Part shown: positions 8,982 to 19,259 of the stretch, piece by piece
Numbering within the stretch: the first letter of the stretch is position 1
Layout: the number at the start of each line of letters is the position of its first letter
Origin: Prasinococcaceae sp. CCMP 1430
Taxonomy: Eukaryota > Prasinodermophyta > Palmophyllophyceae > Prasinococcales > Prasinococcaceae
Assembly: GCA_013416795.1 (NCBI GenBank)
Contig: RQSC01000032.1
Coordinates: forward strand, 781,397-845,396
Direction of reading: 5' to 3'
Length of the DNA stretch: 64,000 bases
Translations under genes and position numbers: made by a program
The notes under the pieces: model-generated
What the model was told of the DNA's origin: nothing
The model's input: only the letters and a program-made list of their open reading frames with translations
Databases searched by the model: none

Positions 8982-10250
8982 ATGGCGCGCCTCTTCATGC
9001 AGCGCATCGCGAGCGCGCTGTCCTACACGACTGTGCGGCAGGTCAAGGTCCACTCCGTCACGGTGGGCCTCATCTACGCGGGCCTGTGCGCCGTCATCGT
9101 CGCGTACGTGCTGGGCTACGAGTTCTTCCTTGGCCACGGATACCAGGACGCCGAGACGGTGAAGGGGACCGTCCAGGTCAAGGTGAAGGGCACAGCGCGG
9201 TCGGACTGCGCGATGGGGCTCCGGGACTGCGTGGACGGCATGCGCGTGTGGGACACCACCGACCTGACCCTCAAGGCTGAAAACAGCGTGTTCATCACGA
9301 CCGCGCTGCAAAACACGGTGCAAACGCAGGGGCGATGTGCGGGCGCGCGCTCGGACCCGTTGCAGCCCCACTTCGACGAAAACTGCACGGCCGCGCCGAC
9401 GGGCATGTGCCTGGACGGGCACGTGAGCTGGTCGGGGGTGCAGACGGGCAGGTGCCTGCCCGCAGACCAGGAAGGCACGCGCTGGTGCGAGGTGCGCGGC
9501 TGGTGCCCCGCCGAGAGAGAGCGGGTGGAGCCGCTTCCAATGCAAGGCGTGGACGAATGGACGCTCTTCGTGCGGCTCTACGGCGAATTCGCCAAGTTCG
9601 GCGAGTCGTTCGACAATGCCAACGGCACGAGCCTCGTGGAGGGATACAACCTCTTCTCGGTGCGGGACCTGCTTGGCCGCGCGGGGATCGAGTACGATAC
9701 GATACGCTCGGGTGGCGTCGACCTGCTCATGCAATTTGCGCTGGATTGCAATCTGGACTCAAGCGAACAGTGCGTGCCCGCTCTCACCGTGGCGCGCGTC
9801 GAGGCGGAAGACTCCGAACTCAGCAAGGGTTTCAACGAGCGGACCGCCATCCTTTTCTCGCAGCTCCAGGGCAACGCCACGGACGGGAGCGCCGAGACCA
9901 AGCTCGCGCGCGAGCTGTGGAAGCGATACGGCATCAAAGTGCGCATACTGCTCACCGGCCAAGCGAGGAGGTTCGACGCCGTTGTGGCTGCGACGCGGCT
10001 GGGCGCTGGCTTGGCGTTGTTGAGTGTCGCCACTGTGATTGCGGACTTGCTCATCCTGTATGTTCTGCCGCGCAGGAGCGAGTACTACAGCCACAAATTC
10101 GATGAAGTGTACATCAACCATGACCATGATGGAGCACACGACGGTACGGAAGCCCATGAGGACGAGCTCGCCGGGGCGTGGAGGCAGGCCCCTCCGTCAG
10201 CGGCGCAGACCGCGAGGGAGCCGCTCATGCTCGGAACGTCGCGCGGGTGA
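8982..10250 (+). CDS. P2X-type ATP-gated cation channel
   Basis: This single-exon protein of 422 residues has P2X architecture: a short cytosolic N-terminus with the T-x-R/K site (TTVRQVK), TM1 (about 25-46), a Cys-rich ectodomain, TM2 (about 334-362) and a cytosolic tail. ATP-contacting residues of the family can be seen: K67 and K69 in VKVKG, N285 and R287 in FNERT (vertebrate NFR), and K314 in LWKRYGI. The segment from YGIKVRILLTGQARRFDA into TM2 is typical. The tail has the YxxxK surface-retention motif at Y368-K372. P2X receptors are known in animals, Dictyostelium, choanoflagellates and some green algae, where they act at the plasma membrane or contractile vacuole. The ATG sits in a good GCCATGG context. 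Confidence 0.9.
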   Translation: MARLFMQRIASALSYTTVRQVKVHSVTVGLIYAGLCAVIVAYVLGYEFFLGHGYQDAETVKGTVQVKVKGTARSDCAMGLRDCVDGMRVWDTTDLTLKAENSVFITTALQNTVQTQGRCAGARSDPLQPHFDENCTAAPTGMCLDGHVSWSGVQTGRCLPADQEGTRWCEVRGWCPAERERVEPLPMQGVDEWTLFVRLYGEFAKFGESFDNANGTSLVEGYNLFSVRDLLGRAGIEYDTIRSGGVDLLMQFALDCNLDSSEQCVPALTVARVEAEDSELSKGFNERTAILFSQLQGNATDGSAETKLARELWKRYGIKVRILLTGQARRFDAVVAATRLGAGLALLSVATVIADLLILYVLPRRSEYYSHKFDEVYINHDHDGAHDGTEAHEDELAGAWRQAPPSAAQTAREPLMLGTSRG

Positions 10251-10376
10251 CCAGCAGCTGTAACAAACACAACGCAGGGAATTTTGAGAGCGAGCGCGTC
10301 GTGCCTCACAGACGTTGGTTTGCATTTTCTTAAATTAGAGGAGTCCCACTGATGAGCGGGCTTTGCACGAGCCCGC

Positions 10377-13300
10377 TCACTTCCAGCGCCTCGCGAGGTC
10401 CTTGCGGTGCGCCAGCTTCGACGCGACAAGCGTGGCCACGACCATACCCACAACTGTGACGGTGAGCAGAAGGTAGTTGAAGCTGTCCGAGATGGTGTCG
10501 TAGGAGCGCGAGGGCGCCAGCCGTGTCAAATACCTGTCGAGCCCCACGGCGAACACCAGGCAGGTGCTCTCCAGATGCGTGGGCGCCACCTCAATGAGGC
10601 GAAGCTTCGCCACGGTGTGCTTGTGCGTCAGCATGCGCCGCGGGTCGACCGGCAACATTTCTGAGTAGGGCGGTAGGCGCTCCTCCTTGCTTGCCGCCGT
10701 GGGCTTGAGCGGCCTGCGCGGATCGAGCAGCCTGCGGTCGAGCGCGAGCACCTGATCCGTCCCCGTGCCTAGCAGCACCTGCCGCGCGGTCACTCCCTGC
10801 GCTGTGCTCGTCGCGGCCATCGCGCGGGCGCTCATTGGAATGTAGTAGGTCTGCGCGAGCACGCGCAGGGGCGGCAGCGAGTGTGAGCTCGCTGTGGGCG
10901 CCTCCACTTCGGCGCCCAGCAGCCGCATGATGCCCTCCTTGATATGGGACGGCCGGTCGCGCGTGTCGTCGAAGAGCTCGAGCACGCTCATCTCGTTGCG
11001 CATGGCCTCCTCACTCCAGTAGTGGTACACCACCCAGTTCTCGTAGAACGCCGCCTGCACGGGGCCGCTGCTGCCAAGGTGCAGCGTGCGGTACAGCACG
11101 CGACCGGTGGCGGTGTCCAGGATGTACACGACCAGCCCAGGCACGACAGGAGCGCTGCCAACGCTGGCGTCCGCGCCGCTCTCAGCGCCATCCTCGTCGT
11201 CCTGCGCGCGCACAGCGGTGGCGAAGACAGCGGCCGTGTTGGGGCCGAGGTATTTGTAGAGCGCGGATCGGTCACCGAGCACCTTGACCTGCGTGTGCAC
11301 GGCGTCGGCGGTGCGCTCCACGACTGCCTCCATGCGTTCGCTGGGCGGAAGCGTCAGCTGCCACAGCGGCGCGCGGCGCACGCCCACGGCGGCGGCCGCA
11401 TCGGGCACCAGTCCGTAGCCGCGAATCTCGCCAGAAACCTCGTCGGACTCGTAGTAGAACACTTTGCTCGCACGCGATGCAAGCGCCTCGCGCGCGTCGG
11501 CCGCGGCGATGGGATCGGCGGCATCGCCACCGGTCACACCCACGAGGTGCAGCTCGCCGGACGCGCCAACGAGTAGCACGGGGCGCTCGCCGCGCGAGCC
11601 CTCGAAGGCCTCGCCCGCCAACGGGATGGCGCGCGTCGCGGCGATGGGCAGCACCTCCTCGGCCAGCACCGCGCCGTCCGAAGCGCGGATCCACATTGCG
11701 CGGGTAGTGGCGCCGCCAGGGACCGCCCCCAGCGCGAGGAGTTCGTGCTCGGTGCCATCTTCACCGCCCTCACGCCAAGGCAACACCGCGCGCAGAGCAC
11801 CATCGCCCGCAGCGCCAGCGCCAAGGTACGCGCTCCACAGGGCGCGCCCGTCGCCCGAGTGTAGCCCGAAGACCTTGCCAGCGGCAGTGAGGCATACGAT
11901 GAGCTGACGCAGCCCCACCGGGTCGCGGTGGGGATTTGTCTTGGAAGGGTCGGCAGCGCGGAGCACCTGCAGCTCCTCGTATTCGGCGCGGGTGGCCAAA
12001 CGGAGGCTGAGCTTCATGTTGAGTACTTGCATCCGCCACAGCTCGTCCGGCGAGCGGCTGCTGGCGACCGGAACGGCGCCGGCGCTCTCGTCGACAGGGA
12101 GCTCAACGAAGTGCGCGGTCACAATTGAGGCCAGCGCTTCCTCGCGCTCCCACGCCACGACGCCCTGCTGCATCAGCGCAAGGGAGTGGTCCTCGCTGGC
12201 GAGCACGCAGCGGTAGCCAGCGCTGCCATCCTTGCGAGTGTACACAGAGAGCGTCGCCAACACTGCACCGCCGTGCGCCGCACCGCCGCGCCCGTCGACG
12301 TCCATCGTGGACACGATTGAACCATCGGAAAAGTCAAAGACTGTGAGGCGCGTCGCATCGGCGGCCGATGCGTCCACAATCGCGCCGAGCACCGCAGCCG
12401 ATTTCGGTGCGATGACCGCAGCCGTAGCAGCTGCGCCTGCTGGCACTGCGTGGATCACCCTGGGCGGCGCTGCGGCCGAGACGGAGAGAACCGCACCGCT
12501 CACCACAGATCCGTCTGCGCCACGCGCACGCAGGCCGATCGCACCGGCGGGCGCATCCTCGCCCAGCGCGTGGGCCGCCACGCGCGAGCCTGGTGCGTTT
12601 GTGTCGACAATGCCAGCAAGCGGGTACTGCGCAGCCTTGATCTTTTTGCCAGCGGCCTCCGCGGTGGCAACGACGAGCGCATCACCCGCGGCGCTAACGC
12701 CTACCAGTGCTGTGCCTTGCCCCGCCACTGCTAGCCCCGCTCCGGTCGCCACCTCCTTTGGCAGGCGCTGCGAGGCTGAGCGCTCGATGTCGCCGAGCTG
12801 TACGTCATAGCGCAGTGCCTCCAGCGTGCCGGCGGCGCCCGAGGTCACATCCGCGAGCGCGGCAACAACGAGCGCATCCGCGCCAGAGCCTTCCACGAGC
12901 GGCTGGTACATCGCCACGGGCCGCGCGTCCGTCGCAGCGAGCTTGGTGGCTGCATCCGACGCCCACACGAGCTCACCATCGACGGCCGAGTGCACGCTCA
13001 CGCCGCCAGCGGAGAGCACGGCGAGATCTGGCTCACCGTCGCGGTCGGCATCGGTGCGCAGCGCAAGCAGCGCGACGGCAGTGCGGCGCGGGTCCTGTGC
13101 AGCCTCGTCACCGCCGTACACAAGCGTCTCCCAAAGCAGCGTGCCGTCCTCGGGCGCCCACGCGCGCAGGTGCTTGCCGCCACCGGAGAGCGACACGAGC
13201 GCGCCGCCTGCCCACGTGAGCGCATCGGCTTCGTCACCGTCGTCCAGAACGTGTCGCCACGCGAGCTCGCCAGTCTTGAGCTCTATGCATGCGAGCGCGC

Positions 13301-13520
13301 CGCTCGCGCCTGCCACGTACGCGTGCCGCCGGCGCGCGGCGGGCAGCAGCACGTGCGCGACCTCACCGATGCCCTGCGCGTGCCAGTCGATCACGCCCAC
13401 CTGGTCGGCGGTGAGCGCGCGTGCCGCACGCGGCGCGAGCGCAGCGGCGAGCAGCGCGAGCGCGGCGGATGCCACCAGGGCGGCCGGGCCCGCACGGCGG
13501 GGTGATCGGCGAGGCGCCAT
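10377..13520 (-). CDS. EMC1: ER membrane protein complex subunit 1 (EMC1)
   Basis: I start at the ATG at 13520, giving 1047 residues, because it opens directly into a signal peptide (about residues 1-37, LVASAALALLAAALAPRAARA) followed by DQVGVIDWHAQGIGEV, the conserved EMC1 start. Upstream Met codons in the same frame only add Arg-rich sequence. The lumenal region is a PQQ-like beta propeller (GALACIELKTGELAWRHVL and similar blades). The C-terminal DUF1620-type region contains FAVGLDRYLTRLAPSRSYD, and a single TM (YLLLTVTVVGMVVATLVASKL) is followed by a basic tail. EMC1 is the large lumenal subunit of the EMC insertase. The gene converges on P2X with 126 bp between stops. Confidence 0.92.
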   Translation of the reverse strand: MAPRRSPRRAGPAALVASAALALLAAALAPRAARALTADQVGVIDWHAQGIGEVAHVLLPAARRRHAYVAGASGALACIELKTGELAWRHVLDDGDEADALTWAGGALVSLSGGGKHLRAWAPEDGTLLWETLVYGGDEAAQDPRRTAVALLALRTDADRDGEPDLAVLSAGGVSVHSAVDGELVWASDAATKLAATDARPVAMYQPLVEGSGADALVVAALADVTSGAAGTLEALRYDVQLGDIERSASQRLPKEVATGAGLAVAGQGTALVGVSAAGDALVVATAEAAGKKIKAAQYPLAGIVDTNAPGSRVAAHALGEDAPAGAIGLRARGADGSVVSGAVLSVSAAAPPRVIHAVPAGAAATAAVIAPKSAAVLGAIVDASAADATRLTVFDFSDGSIVSTMDVDGRGGAAHGGAVLATLSVYTRKDGSAGYRCVLASEDHSLALMQQGVVAWEREEALASIVTAHFVELPVDESAGAVPVASSRSPDELWRMQVLNMKLSLRLATRAEYEELQVLRAADPSKTNPHRDPVGLRQLIVCLTAAGKVFGLHSGDGRALWSAYLGAGAAGDGALRAVLPWREGGEDGTEHELLALGAVPGGATTRAMWIRASDGAVLAEEVLPIAATRAIPLAGEAFEGSRGERPVLLVGASGELHLVGVTGGDAADPIAAADAREALASRASKVFYYESDEVSGEIRGYGLVPDAAAAVGVRRAPLWQLTLPPSERMEAVVERTADAVHTQVKVLGDRSALYKYLGPNTAAVFATAVRAQDDEDGAESGADASVGSAPVVPGLVVYILDTATGRVLYRTLHLGSSGPVQAAFYENWVVYHYWSEEAMRNEMSVLELFDDTRDRPSHIKEGIMRLLGAEVEAPTASSHSLPPLRVLAQTYYIPMSARAMAATSTAQGVTARQVLLGTGTDQVLALDRRLLDPRRPLKPTAASKEERLPPYSEMLPVDPRRMLTHKHTVAKLRLIEVAPTHLESTCLVFAVGLDRYLTRLAPSRSYDTISDSFNYLLLTVTVVGMVVATLVASKLAHRKDLARRWK

Positions 13521-14008
13521 GGCGCCACCCCCGGGGAAGGGGTGGGGGGTAGGGCGCGCGCCGCGCGCACGCTCTGGCGCCGCCAATGGCCGAGGCGACC
13601 TAAACCTAACAAGCCTTTGATTGGGCAATTTCTTCGTGATTGTGGAGGTGGTTTGCTGGCGTTCGGCTGCTAGAGAGAGGGATGCGAGGACGCGAGCGAG
13701 CACGTCGCGCGAACACGCCAGCCGCCGCCACGGAGCTGGCAAGCGCGCCAGCGGTCCCCGCCAGCGCGCTGGAGCTTGGCGACGCGGCGTGCGAGTGCGA
13801 CGCCATTGCGGGCATTGACGGGTGGGCCGGACGCGCGCGGGTGGCCGCGGCGCGTAGCGCCACATGTGCCGGCAGCCCCTGAGCGAATTCACGAGCGCGC
13901 AGCTTGTTTGCCTCCTCGCACATCCGCGCGATTGTTACAGGTGCTCAGCGTCCGCACGGGCGGTGCTCGGGCCACATGGCTCGCCCTGCCGCCGTCACGC
14001 GTGCTTGC
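13521..14008. other. Intergenic region between EMC1 start and KDEL receptor stop
   Basis: This interval should hold the EMC1 promoter and the 3' UTR of the KDEL receptor gene. An AT-richer patch lies at about 13605-13650. I recognise no coding or RNA element. Confidence 0.4.
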
Positions 14009-15119
14009 TCACGCCGGCAGCGAGAGCCGCTCGTTGTTCTTCCAGCTGCAGGCGTGCGCGCGGCACAGCGCGTGTGGCAAGCGGAGGCGTCAGAGCGCGC
14101 TCAGGGGAAGGCGATCGCACGCACGCGCACGCGCGGGCGCGCGCGCACCTCAGGAGATAGTAGTAAAAGAAATCGCAGTAGATGGCCGTCTGGACCGCGC
14201 CCGAGATCCACACGATCCACTGCTTGTACCCCGGCTCGGTCATGTATCTGTACACCCAGTTGAGGAGATACAGGCCGCGGTACGCCCCCAGCGCAAACAC
14301 GTAGTTGCCCGTCAGGTTGTCGACATTCTTTGTGCGCTGCAGCAGCACGAGCTGGGGCAGGATCGCCACAGCCTCGAGGTAGATCGAAAACGTCCACAGC
14401 ACCTCGGTAAAGCTGAACTCGTGGTTGATCAGGAGGGCGAGGACGCCGCACGGCACGATGATGAAGAGGTACCGGAAGGTGTCCTGGTCCTTATCGTACG
14501 TCTGGGACACGACCTTGTGCGCGCGCATGTACCACACGATGGTGAATGCCGTGCCTAGGAAGATCAGCTTCATGCAGGTGTTGTACAGCGAGATGAACGA
14601 GTACAACAGGTCCAAGTAGCGCGTCATGAATACGAGGGCATACAGCTCCTGCGTCTTGAGCGAGATGCCTGCGAGCGGATTCGGCAGCGCAGCACGGGGC
14701 GATCGGTTGAGGGCGGTCAATCGCACGCGCGCGAGAGAGTGCAGGCGGTCGCGTCAGTGGAGGGAGCGCCGCGGCAGGGTCATGCATGCGCGGCACAGGC
14801 GAGCGCGGCGGCGCCGTGGCGCATGCTCGCACGTGCATGCAAGCGCGTGTCCAGTCACATACGCGACCCACGCGCGCACGAGCGCGCCAGCGAGGCGAGC
14901 GACCCAAATCCACCGCGCCCCCATCCATGGCCCCCACCCTGGCCTCCCATCACATGCCGTCACGCCTCCATCCTGTCCCGCCCCTTTGCCGCGGCGCGGC
15001 GCGCGCGTGCCCCCGCCCACCGCACCTGCGCACGACCGCGTCGCGTGGATCTTGAGCAGCAGCATGACGATCGACATGAGGTGCGTCATGTCGCCCATGA
15101 GCCTGAATATGTTCATCAT
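14009..15119 (-). CDS. ERD2: ER lumen protein-retaining (KDEL) receptor, three exons
   Basis: Exons are 15119-15026, 14668-14149 and 14045-14009. Exon 1 encodes MNIFRLMGDMTHLMSIVMLL, the canonical start (a second ATG at 15116 is equally possible). Exon 2 carries most of the seven TM segments, including TRYLDLLYSF, the conserved YDKDQDTFR loop and FSIYLEAVAILPQL. Exon 3 is only 37 bp and adds SWKNNERLSLPA-stop, the conserved C-terminus; without it the reading frame runs on into Arg-rich intron sequence. Junctions are CAG|GTGCGG...GCAG|GC and GAG|GTGCGC...GCAG|C, and phases join exactly, giving 216 residues against about 212-215 in the family. The receptor returns KDEL-bearing ER proteins from the Golgi. 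Confidence 0.95.
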
Positions 15120-15356
15120 GGCGAGCGGCGGTGGCGGTGGCGGCGGCCTCTCGGCGCTCTCCCTCGCTTCTCGGCTCGCTGCCTCCCCCCGGGTGTGCGC
15201 GCGGGGGCGCGGCGCGGCGGGGACGCCGCGCGGTGTCTGGCGCACGCGGCACCGCCGGCGCTGCCAGTACCGCTGGCAGAGGTGGTCTCCGACTGCATCT
15301 TGACAGCCCTTCGCCGGGCAGTCTGGACGCGCGCTCGCGGCGGCGCGCGCGGCGCC

Positions 15357-16180
15357 ATGCCCGGCATGAAGAGCAAGCCCGGCGATCCGGAGCGGCGGCG
15401 TGGCAAGGTGGGCGTGCGGCGAGGCTTCTCGCAGATGGACTGGATGCGGCTCGCCAACCGGCCGGGCGCCGACCTCACGGGGCTCGGGCCGGCGCACAGG
15501 CCGAGGCTCGTCACCATGGAAGAGGTAGGCGCGCAAGCCGCCGGTGGCGAGTGGGGGCGCGTCGAAGGCGTGCCGGGGGCGCGCAGTGACGCGTGTGTTG
15601 CACTTATGCGCTGCCCTTGCTGACTGCGCTCTGCCCGCGCCAGGTGCGTGCACACAAAGCGGAGGGTTGGACGGTGCTGCGGGGACGAGTGTATGCTGTA
15701 GCGCACTACGTGCCGTTCCATCCCGGCGGCAGCCGCACCATCATCCAAGGCGCAGGCAAAGACATGACCAAGCTCTTCGACAAGGTGCGTCTGCGCTCTC
15801 GCAACTCCACACGCCCATGCAACACGAGCGAGCGAGCGTCCGCGCGCGTCCGCATGCGCCCAAGAGCTGACGTTTCCGCGCGCTTGCTCATGCGCGCACT
15901 CGTCCGTGCGCTGCAGTTCCACCCATGGGTGAACGCCGATTTCATGCTGGAAAAGTGCCTGGTTGGCGCCCTCGCGGAGGGTGATCTGCCAGAGCCTGAG
16001 AGTGACGATGAGGAAATGCTGGCTGCGGATGGTGGCACTGACGACACCGGCGACGGCAGTGGCGACAGTGGCGGCGGCGGCGGCAGCGCAGGGGGTGACG
16101 AAGGCGCCAGAGGGCGCGGGGTCAGCAGTGGCGGCGCACAGCGACCAGGGAGCCCCATTATGGGCGTCGTGACGCCCTGA
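15357..16180 (+). CDS. Cytochrome b5-domain protein (Ncb5or/CYB5R4 N-terminal type), three exons
   Basis: Exons 15357-15524, 15644-15784 and 15917-16180 are all joined in phase 0 at GT-AG sites, giving 190 residues. The segment FSQMDWMRLANRPGADLTGL is the short conserved lead found before the b5 domain of cytochrome b5 reductase 4. The b5 core follows: the first haem His is in VPFHPGGSRTI and the second in LFDKFHPWVN. An acidic and Gly-rich disordered tail ends the protein, so the reductase part of CYB5R4 is absent. It is probably a soluble electron carrier. Its start lies 237 bp from the start of the KDEL receptor gene, head-to-head. Confidence 0.88.
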
Positions 16181-16352
16181 TCACGCGCCTTGGGGGTTGC
16201 GAGCGCGGCCGCTCTCTGCGCTATGTACCATAGGAATTTTCTTACGCCTCGCGTGACATGCCTTGGGCAGCCCAAAGTGCGCCACAGTTCGCGCGCGCAC
16301 CACGTGCGCTCGCGCACATGCGCCGCCCGCACAGGCGCCCAGACGTGCGCGC

Positions 16353-19224
16353 ATGTTGCGATCACCGGCCGCGCTCGCTTTCGCGCAGGGTACCCTAGTC
16401 GCGCTCGCCGCAGTGGCGCTCGCGCCGCCCGGCGCAGAGCATGCGTGGGAGGCAGCACGCGTAGCACCGCTGCAGGCGCGTTCGGCGGCGGCCGCCGCAG
16501 CGCTGCTTGCGCACGGTGCCTCGCGAGCATACCCATCGCTGGCGCGCGCCGCGCGTGCACGTAGCACGCGCGGAGGTGCGTATTTGGTGTTGTGGATCGC
16601 GCAGGCAGTCGATGCAGTGAGGCTCGTCGCGCTAGTCGCGTCGGCGATCCTTATTGAGGACGGTACGAACGCGTGTCGTGTGTGCGTGCAAAGCTGTGTC
16701 GAGCACACGCTGGCGCTGACTGGCGACCTGCTGCGCTATGCACTACGCACACCCAGGAGGTGCCTCGGATGCGTACACATGGCTGGCTGCGCTCGCATTC
16801 ATCTGCCGTCCTGCAGCAGCAGCGTGTGCCCATGGCCGTGGCGGCGGCGCAGCTGCCGCGGTCGCACAGCTCGTCCGGGCGTGCGCTGCTGCCGGCGCGC
16901 TGGCCGCCGTGCTGTTGCTGGGCGGCGACGATGTGCGCAAACGCGGAGTAGTAGGCCTCGCGGATGGCGCCGCCGACAGCGCGCTTGCGCTCGACCTACT
17001 GGGCTGGCATTGTCAACTTGCTGCGCCGCTCGCGCCGCTCGTGCCCGTGCTCGTGCGCAAGCACAGCAATACACGCAACGGACGCGCGGGCAGCGCGGGC
17101 GTGCACACACGACGTGCGCCATCGGATGCACTTGAACGGCGCACACAGAGCGATGCTCAGCTGTACTCGCACAGCACCGATGTGCAAGTACGCGACGCGG
17201 GCGAGACAGGAAGTGCACAGGCACGTGGGGACGACGCACGGGCTGCGACATGGTGGCAGCGGTGCGCACGTACATGCACCGAGGTGAGCGCATCCGCTGC
17301 TGAGGTTGGCATCGGCACCGCCGCAGTGTGGGCCGCGCGCGAATGGGTGCGTCCCGCAAGTGCGGGTACGCATGCGTCTATGGCAGCGTGTGCCGTGTGC
17401 GCGTCCGCGTTGGCGAGCGTGTCGCCCATGCCGCTCTTCATCGTCGCTTTCGCGCTGCGCACGGGAAGTCTATGCGGGGCGCTCGGGCCGCATGTCGACG
17501 CCGTGGCCGAGGTGGGGTTGACACTGTGTGCGGCGGGCGCGCTGGGAGCTCTACGCGCGCCACGACTCGAACGCATTCGTGCAGTGCATGGACTGGCGGC
17601 TGGTGTCGTGCTGAGCGCGTGTGTGCAGTGCCTGCCGGCAAACTTGGAGGCACAGGGAAAGAGTGATGTGGACGACACCGATGCTTACCTGCGCACGCTT
17701 TCGCCGCGTCTCCTCGTGGCTGTGGTGGGCCTCGTGTCTGCTTCTCTCCGTCTCTGGCTTGGGAAGGAACGCGCAAGCAAGCACTCACATCGCAGCGCTG
17801 GGCTCGCGCGGGCAGGAAAGGTGGCGTCACCGGTGGCGTCATCGCCGTCGCTATCACCGTGTTTACCCCACGGCCACGGCGATCCTCGTGCTTTTGTGTC
17901 GCCGCTCCCTTCGCCCATGGCATCGCCGATGGCATCCCCGCCGTCGTCGCCACGTTCTTCAAGGCGCGGTGGCAGGCGTGGAGGTGCTCTTCGTGCAGGC
18001 ATCACCGTCGGAAACACTGAAAGTGCTCCGTACGCCGGCAGCAGCGACAGGCAGGGTGGCCAGCGAATGCGCTTGGGTGCGGAAGAGGACCCTGCGGCGG
18101 CCTCTCCTCGCCTGCCACCTTCGCAGATCATTGCGCCACCGCCGCCACGCGGTAGTCCCCTGCTCGCAGGGGCATCCGCCGCCGCGTTGGTGGTGGCCAT
18201 CGCGACTGCACTTGACGCGCACGCCGTGCTGGCGAACGCTGATCCCGGCACTGGCATCGAGTGGGAGACGGCAGCGGGTGCTGTGACAACGGCACTGCCT
18301 ACGAGGGTAGGGCCTGCGCTCGCGCTCGCGGGCGCGGCGGCGATGGCTACTGGGGCGCTTGCGACGAAAGATCTTGTCTCAGGTGCAAGGTCTGGAAGAG
18401 CACACGCCATCGCGGCGATGGCGGCCGCGGCGCTCTGTCCATTGTCGCCGCTCTTTGCCGCTGCGAGTGCGGGCGTGGAACGTGACATGCACGACGGCAT
18501 TGAGGGCCGAGCTGCTGCAGTGTGTGCGTGTTTGTGCGCGCTTGTGCTGTGCGTGTACGCCACCGCGTACCTGCGACGTGCAGCGCAGCTCATCGGCGGT
18601 GCGAGCGGCGGCGGCGCTAGCGGCCTCACCGCAGCCGGTGCCGCCGCTGCTGTCGCGGTCTCTGCCACTGCCGCCCTATATGCGCTCGGCGGCGTCTGGA
18701 GCGCTTTCGGTGGCCAATGGGCCGGACCGCTAGCCTTCGGCCTCCTGTCGGTGACGGCAGTGTGCGGCGGCCGGGTCGGAGGCGGCGGCGGGGGCGGCGG
18801 CAGCGGGGTGGGCACTAGCATGAGTGCCAGGCGCAACCTTAAGCGTGCGGCCAATACGAGCAGGGCAGTGCTTTTCGCAGCTTTTGCTTGTGCGTTTGCG
18901 ACGGTTGCACGCACGCGTGTGAGTGAACTGGGCGAGCTGCGAAAGCTGCGGCCGCTGCTGACCGGCGTGGAATCCGCACAGAGCTGGGGTGGACTGAGGC
19001 AATCAGAGCATGTGACCGAGCCCGCCAAGTCGAGGCGCGCGTATGACGCATCTCATGCTGAATCCGCGGCTGCCCTCACGACTGAGGGTGAGTGTGATGG
19101 CCATGCAGCAGAGGCAGCGGAACGTGATGTCACACCAGTGCCAATGGTGGAGCACGAGGTGAGCGTGGCCAGCATGGGGCATGAGGAGGGGGCGCGTCGC
19201 AGCGAGTACATTGCACGAGCGTAA
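16353..19224 (+). CDS. Unknown polytopic membrane protein, reading frame interrupted by one-base frameshift
   Basis: From the ATG at 16353 (MLRSPAALAFAQ, signal-like hydrophobic start) the frame stays open to about 16750. From there the +1 frame stays open to a stop at 19222-19224. Removing one C from the CCC run at about 16750 would fuse LLRYALRT to PGGASDAYTWLAALAF and give one protein of about 956 residues. Many Ala/Leu/Val-rich segments look like 10-14 TM helices. A disordered loop with SPMASPMASPPSSPRSS sits at roughly residues 510-590. I recognise no family. Possible causes are a sequencing error, a real frameshift, or two genes with the second starting at 16738. Codon use on both sides is uniformly GC-rich. 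Confidence 0.5.
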
Positions 19225-19259
19225 GACTCCCGTACATATTACAGCGGCGCCGTCGAGCG

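Noticed and set aside
13521-13892. Longer EMC1 start at 13892
   Set aside because: The extra 124 residues are Arg/Pro-rich and would bury the clear signal peptide that begins at 13520.
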